DNA of 64,000 bases from Blattamonas nauphoetae (lineage: Eukaryota > Preaxostyla > Oxymonadida), in the NCBI GenBank assembly GCA_033064195.1, contig JARBJD010000277.1:1-64000 (forward strand), in the 5' to 3' direction. A program made the translations under genes and the position numbers. How positions within the stretch are numbered: the stretch's first letter is position 1; every line of letters starts with the position of its first letter. Of this stretch, positions 63,948-64,000 are shown in pieces. Under the pieces are notes generated by a model. The model did no database searches and had not been told where the DNA came from. It was given only the letters and a program-made list of their open reading frames with translations.

Positions 63948-64000
63948 GAGAAAGAATCGTGAAAGAAAGAGAGTGAGATGAAATGGATGTCCAAAAGGAA

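Noticed and set aside
1-64000. tRNA, rRNA, CRISPR arrays or bacterial operons
   Set aside because: I saw no T-arm/B-box-like pattern, no rRNA core segments and no regularly spaced short repeats. The gene structure is eukaryotic.

Overview
The window looks like nuclear DNA of a flagellated eukaryotic protist. The genes carry very short GT-AG introns (30 to 128 nt, plus one of 260 nt). There is a dynein-arm assembly factor (DNAAF1), a DIRS-type retrotransposon, and large multi-copy families of surface beta-helix proteins and helical-repeat proteins. The best guess is an oxymonad (Preaxostyla), most likely Blattamonas nauphoetae or a close relative. That name rests on my memory of these protein families, not on a search.

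Layout. 1-545 is a pyrimidine-rich minisatellite. 1.6-11.2 kb holds ARM/HEAT-like helical-repeat genes: one intact copy, one truncated copy with a 22-nt deletion, then a tandem pair of about 945-955 aa paralogues. 11.5-16.6 kb (minus) is a spliced gene for an RHS/Crinkler-type P-loop NTPase with a long unusual C-terminus. 16.8-22.2 kb holds two divergent type-I membrane proteins with Pmp-like beta-helix ectodomains. 22.5-23.8 kb has one fragment and one larger copy of the helical-repeat family. 24.2-24.8 kb is a GNAT acetyltransferase broken by a single TAA. 25.2-36.0 kb (minus) is a giant beta-helix/transmembrane/pseudokinase protein. 36.2-37.3 kb is a two-zinc-finger protein and 37.4-41.0 kb an 11-exon protein with two calcyphosin-like modules. 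41.2-42.3 kb is another helical-repeat gene and 42.6-44.9 kb is DNAAF1. 45.1-51.5 kb and 52.6-62.2 kb are two more receptor-pseudokinase genes. The last of these is interrupted by a 4.68-kb DIRS element and lies between two identical 369-bp direct repeats. 62.8-63.9 kb is a last helical-repeat gene.

How it fits together. DNAAF1 and the calcyphosin-like protein point to motile flagella. The beta-helix proteins and the three receptor-like pseudokinases look like an expanded cell-surface repertoire. All three giant receptor genes carry frame breaks, while single-copy genes such as DNAAF1 read cleanly after splicing. The repeats, the retroelement, the tandem copies and the truncated copies mark this as a fast-changing accessory region around a few conserved genes.
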